Shown: piece after piece, positions 60,888-64,000 of the stretch
Layout: every line of letters starts with the position of its first letter
Numbering within the stretch: the first letter of the stretch is position 1
Source: Candidatus Krumholzibacteriia bacterium
Lineage (GTDB): Bacteria > Krumholzibacteriota > Krumholzibacteriia > WVZY01 > JAKEHA01
Reading direction: 5' to 3'
DNA: 64,000 nucleotides
Assembly: GCA_029865265.1 (NCBI GenBank)
Contig: JAOUHG010000016.1
Location: 1 to 64,000 of the forward strand
Translations under genes and position numbers: made by a program
Notes under the pieces: generated by a model
The model's database searches: none
What the model was told of the DNA's origin: nothing
Seen by the model: only the letters and a program-made list of their open reading frames with translations

Positions 60888-61292
60888 TCAGTCAAACACG
60901 TAGTCGCGCACCCGGGCGGCGATCTGCGGGTCCGTCATCTTGTCCGCGGGTTCGATTTTCAGCGTCACGCCGCTCAGTTCGTGCAGCGTCTGCGCGATCT
61001 CCGCGAACTCGTTCTTGGCTGTGGCCGGTCCCATCACCAGGAGGTGGTCCGGGCGGCCAATCTGTGAAGCAACATTCCGGTAGAAATTTGCGAGCTTGTG
61101 CTGGTGGGCCTCTTCGCGGCCGTGTTCCTTGACACCGGTGCGCGGTGCCCACGGCGTGCCGGTGCGCTTTCCACCCGACGGCGGCGATACCGGCTCCACT
61201 TGTGACTCGATGGTCCGCCGGTTCTCGACGCCGTCCGCGATCTCCACGACGACCGCACGGCGATGATCGATCCAGATTCCAACCTTCTTCAT
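60888..61292 (-). CDS. Small eRF1-like / translational machinery-type protein
   Basis: The 134-residue protein begins MKKVGIWIDHRRAVVVEIAD and ends with QHKLANFYRNVASQIGRPDH, LLVMGPATAKNEFAEIAQTL and IEPADKMTDPQIAARVRDYV. This pattern resembles small bacterial proteins annotated as translational machinery proteins, which share a fold with the middle domain of eRF1 and host-attachment proteins. The central segment is charged and probably flexible. Its role is unknown. The ATG overlaps the mtaB stop in ATGA, so the two are translationally coupled. Confidence 0.72.
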   Translation of the reverse strand: MKKVGIWIDHRRAVVVEIADGVENRRTIESQVEPVSPPSGGKRTGTPWAPRTGVKEHGREEAHQHKLANFYRNVASQIGRPDHLLVMGPATAKNEFAEIAQTLHELSGVTLKIEPADKMTDPQIAARVRDYVFD

Positions 61293-62602
61293 GATTCCCT
61301 CCTGATGTCTCCCACGGCCACCACCCGCTCCGCGTTACCGTCCAGCTCGACATCCTTCACCGCTACGCGGGCGATCCGGTTGCTGAGATTTTCTGGTGAT
61401 TGTACGCGCACCCGAATATAACTATCCGAAAAACCCGTCCACAAGCCGCCGTCGCCGGTCCCCTCGAAGAGCACGTCCATAACCCCGTTCGTCCGTTCCA
61501 GATACGTCGCGTGCTGGCGCGCCAGCGCCAGCCGGCGCAGGTATTCGCTGCGCCGCTGGATCCGCGCCGCCGGCACCGGTTGGTCCATGCCATAGGCACT
61601 GGTGCGCGGCCGCGCAGAAAAACTGAACACGTGCACGTTCACAAACGGCAGCGCGCGCACCATCTCGCACGAACGCTCGAACGCCGCCTCGCTCTCGCCC
61701 GGAAAACCCACCATGACGTCGGTACCCAGGCCGATGCCCGGCACGCGCGCCACTGCGTCTTCCATGAACGCGCGATAGACATCGGCGTCGTAGCGGCGCC
61801 GCATGCGGGAGAGCGTGCGACTGTCGCCACTCTGCAGGGGAACATGCAGGTAGCGGCATAACTTGCCGCCCGCCGCCATCTCGTCCAGCAGGGCGTCTTC
61901 TATGGTAGTGGGCTCGATGGAACTGATGCGGATGCGGTCCAGCGGCTCGATGTCGCACAGGGCCTTCACGACATCGGCGAGTGTGCGCCCGCCATCATTA
62001 TAAGTCCCGACGTTGACGCCGGTGATCACCAGCTCGCGGTGACCGGCGGCGGCGAGTTTGCGCGCCTCGCGCAGGATGTCCCGGTAGTCGCGACTGCGCG
62101 CCCGGCCGCGCGCGCGCGGGATGATGCAGAACGCGCACACGAAGTCGCAACCCTCCTGGATCTTCAGGTTGGCGCGCGTGTGCAGCGGATAGACACCGGT
62201 ACCCGCAATTTCGAAACCGTGCTTCGTCGCCGGGTTGTTGATGACGGTGGGCTCCGGCAGCTTAACCGGCGCGGAAATGATATCCGGCAACCGCAGCTTA
62301 TGGGCGGTGCCCACCACGAAGTCCACGCCCGGTATGCGCGCGAGCGCGTCGGCATCGGTCTGCGCGTAGCAGCCGATAGCGGCCACGCACGCGTCGGGGT
62401 TGCGCCGCGCCACCCAGCGCAGGCGGCGGCGCGACTTCGATGTAGCCTGGCCGGTGAGCGTGCAGGTGTGCAGGACGAAGAGGTCGGCGTCGAGGGGATC
62501 GGTGGTAAGCGCGTAGCCCTTCTCCGCGAAGCGGCTCTGGAGAATGGCGCTTTCCGCCTGATTCAGGCGGCAGCCGAGGGTTTCGATGGCGATCTTGTAC
62601 AA
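61289..62602 (-). CDS. mtaB: tRNA t6A37 methylthiotransferase MtaB
   Basis: MtaB converts t6A37 to ms2t6A37 in tRNAs reading ANN codons. The 437-residue radical-SAM protein has YKIAIETLGCRLNQAESA, FVLHTCTLTGQATSKSRR and VAAIGCYAQTDADAL (cluster cysteines). The radical-SAM motif is IQEGCDFVCAFCIIPRARGR, followed by ELVITGVNVGTY and HVPLQSGDSRTLSRMRRRY. The TLGCRLNQ signature separates it from MiaB. I take the TTG at 62602, since the family N-terminus starts there and the apparent -10 box lies only 2 bases before the alternative GTG at 62638. Confidence 0.93.
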   Translation of the reverse strand: MYKIAIETLGCRLNQAESAILQSRFAEKGYALTTDPLDADLFVLHTCTLTGQATSKSRRRLRWVARRNPDACVAAIGCYAQTDADALARIPGVDFVVGTAHKLRLPDIISAPVKLPEPTVINNPATKHGFEIAGTGVYPLHTRANLKIQEGCDFVCAFCIIPRARGRARSRDYRDILREARKLAAAGHRELVITGVNVGTYNDGGRTLADVVKALCDIEPLDRIRISSIEPTTIEDALLDEMAAGGKLCRYLHVPLQSGDSRTLSRMRRRYDADVYRAFMEDAVARVPGIGLGTDVMVGFPGESEAAFERSCEMVRALPFVNVHVFSFSARPRTSAYGMDQPVPAARIQRRSEYLRRLALARQHATYLERTNGVMDVLFEGTGDGGLWTGFSDSYIRVRVQSPENLSNRIARVAVKDVELDGNAERVVAVGDIRRES

Positions 62603-62639
62603 CGTCGATGGGCTCCACGAACGCCGGCGGCGAACCACA

Positions 62640-62648
62640 AGTCTAGCA
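62640..62648 (-). promoter_or_regulatory. Extended -10 box of mtaB
   Basis: On the minus strand TGCTAGACT resembles an extended -10 element. Transcription would begin near 62633, downstream of the GTG at 62638, which favours the TTG start at 62602. Confidence 0.4.
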
Positions 62649-62687
62649 GATTCGCCGGTGCGAGAAAACCCGTCATGATACCGGCCG

Positions 62688-64000
62688 CTACTCCACCCTG
62701 ACGATCTTCACGGTCGCAAGGTCGTACGGCGTGGCCACGCGCACGAAGTACACGCCGGACGCCGCGCGCGCGCCGTTGGGCATGCGTCCGTCCCAGAAGA
62801 CGGCGCGCGCCTCACCGGCCGGGACCCTGCCCTCGTCGAATCGTGTCACCACCGCACCGGTGGCGTCGTAGATGGTCACGCCAACGCGCCCCTCGCGCGG
62901 CAATGTGTAATTGATGCGCACGCCCGGGTTGAACGGATTGGGCGCGGCGGAGACCGCAATAAGGGAAGGGGTCCGGTCCTGAACGCCGGTGAGCGTGGTG
63001 GGAGTCAGGATGGCCGCCAGTGTGTCCAGTGCGGCCGGGCCGTTGAAACCGCCGCCGCTGGTGCTGGTCACCGTCGTCGCAATGGCGTCGAACTTCTTGT
63101 TCAGGAAACCCGGTGCAATGGGTGTTCCGACCTGCGGATCCACCAGGTAGTCCACCGGTGACAGCGCGGTCCAGCCAGTGCCGTCGTCCACCCACAGCGT
63201 CATCGCGGCGACACCCTGCTTGAGTGTGATGTTGCTGTACTTCACGCGCCCGGGCCGCTTGCGCACGGCACCCCCCTGCGCGCCGTCGGCGCCCACCGGC
63301 AACGGCAGCTCGTGGATGGTCCACATGGTGGGCGGGCTGGCGCGCTCCCACACGACGGGGAAGATCATGCCCGCGGCGTTCTGGCCCCAGCCCGCCACGA
63401 GGAGCGTGCCGGGCTCGTAATCGAAACCGGTTGCCTCCGCAGTGACCATGTTCATCGGCAGCGGCAGTTGTTCGTTGACCCAGGTTTCGCCGTCGTCGGT
63501 GGATGTCCACATCTGCGGCATCCATCCCCCGGCGGGGCTCTGTCCGCCGCCGAACGCCACGTAACCGTCGCTGCCCGCCGACCCGATGTCATTCACGTGG
63601 CCGTCGAGACCCACGCCGAATTCCGGCCTCAGGATGCGCTCGCCGGCCGCGGTGGTTTCCCAGATCATCGGCACGCGCAGACCCATCTGCGGTGCATCGC
63701 CGGCGGCCATGGGCGGAATCTCGTCCGCCCAGCCACCGATGAGCGCGCGCAACGGAACGCCATCCGGCTTGAATATCGCCCGGGCTTCCCCGGTGCCCGC
63801 GTTGAGCGCCGGCAACGGCACCACGTCGACCGGCTTGTTGGGCTGGATGTCCCACTTGACGGGCACCTTTCCGGCGGTGCCGTTGGTGGAGGAACCCACC
63901 ACCAGTGTCCATTCGCCCAGGCCAGCGGGAACGTGCACCACCGCATTGGCGGCACTGTCCATGTTGGGATCGAGCCCCGGCAACACGATGGCTTCGTACT
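62688..64000 (-). CDS. Secreted protein with FlgD-like C-terminal sorting domain, N-terminus beyond the right edge
   Basis: About 436 C-terminal residues are visible. The body looks like a beta-propeller with sialidase-like Asp-box traces (MWTSTDDGETWVNEQLP) and repeated GGW, GGG and VAGWGQN turns. The ending is a FlgD-type sorting domain (AAPNPFNPGVRINYTL; AASGVYFVRVA; LATVKIVRVE). An apparent GTG start at 63986 lies within continuous coding sequence, so it is not taken as the start. Its function is unknown. The stop is 85 bases from the mtaB start used here, in the same direction. Confidence 0.85.
   Translation of the reverse strand, partial: YEAIVLPGLDPNMDSAANAVVHVPAGLGEWTLVVGSSTNGTAGKVPVKWDIQPNKPVDVVPLPALNAGTGEARAIFKPDGVPLRALIGGWADEIPPMAAGDAPQMGLRVPMIWETTAAGERILRPEFGVGLDGHVNDIGSAGSDGYVAFGGGQSPAGGWMPQMWTSTDDGETWVNEQLPLPMNMVTAEATGFDYEPGTLLVAGWGQNAAGMIFPVVWERASPPTMWTIHELPLPVGADGAQGGAVRKRPGRVKYSNITLKQGVAAMTLWVDDGTGWTALSPVDYLVDPQVGTPIAPGFLNKKFDAIATTVTSTSGGGFNGPAALDTLAAILTPTTLTGVQDRTPSLIAVSAAPNPFNPGVRINYTLPREGRVGVTIYDATGAVVTRFDEGRVPAGEARAVFWDGRMPNGARAASGVYFVRVATPYDLATVKIVRVE

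Overview
This window reads as a chromosomal fragment of a GC-rich bacterium from or near the FCB group (Eisenbacteria, Krumholzibacteriota or Latescibacterota would fit). The evidence is indirect. Several secreted proteins end in a FlgD-like sorting domain (NPFNPTT...SGVYFYRL...KMVLLK). There are three large Ser/Thr kinases with sensor tails, an ECF sigma factor paired with one of them, and leftward and rightward operons of housekeeping genes. About 51 protein genes and one pseudogene fill the window. I saw no rRNA, tRNA or CRISPR array. Both ends cut through secreted-protein genes.

Layout. 1-11.4 kb: a secreted protein (cut by the left edge), nadA, a two-gene RND efflux pair, and two tandem paralogous secreted proteins with look-alike terminators. 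11.5-16.8 kb: a DUF72 protein divergent from ligD (POL-PE-LIG), a DUF222-type gene without an HNH domain, and an M23 peptidase. 16.8-24.3 kb: an ECF sigma factor, its kinase and a secreted repeat protein, then ku, a TPR protein and a type IV pilin behind a near-perfect sigma-54 promoter. 24.4-29.2 kb: a paiB remnant, then a kinase overlapping two PH-domain membrane proteins. 29.3-33.6 kb (leftward): P1 peptidase, tag, a DUF6787-like protein, a GyrI-like protein, purT and an MBL-fold protein. 33.7-38.5 kb: an M2 dipeptidase lipoprotein, then a translationally coupled acyl ligase, ACP and GNAT trio. 38.5-43.5 kb (leftward): a TlpA-like protein, thrC, oligopeptidase B and a thioesterase. 44-50.4 kb: a TolB-M28-PDZ peptidase, an M48 lipoprotein, an MltF-like lytic transglycosylase and a secreted protein with an unusual leader. 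50.4-57 kb (leftward): miaB, tdh, a kinase and kbl. 57-64 kb: a cytochrome c, a VOC protein, a flippase-like membrane protein, an HNH endonuclease cassette, a small eRF1-like protein, mtaB and a further secreted protein cut by the right edge.

The most unusual signal is the HNH/DUF222 family. The intact HNH gene (59701-60774) lies between two copies of a 65-bp sequence (64 of 65 identical). Each copy is the core of a long hairpin whose outer arms differ between copies yet are complementary within each copy. The HNH-less relative at 14683-15573 shares its untranslated leader, and both genes carry an in-frame 38-bp palindromic repeat that keeps its pairing through compensatory changes. A third copy of the repeat lies just beyond the end of the HNH-less gene. 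This looks like a mobile or structured-element family built around a DUF222/HNH protein, one member of which sits beside the NHEJ ligase gene.

Other points: an NHEJ pair (ligD and ku) about 7.5 kb apart, a WD40-type kinase placed between tdh and kbl, a coupled ligase/ACP/GNAT operon, several start codons that sit almost directly on a -10 box (probable leaderless mRNAs), and a leader at 49355-49432 that can form two mutually exclusive structures over the start codon.
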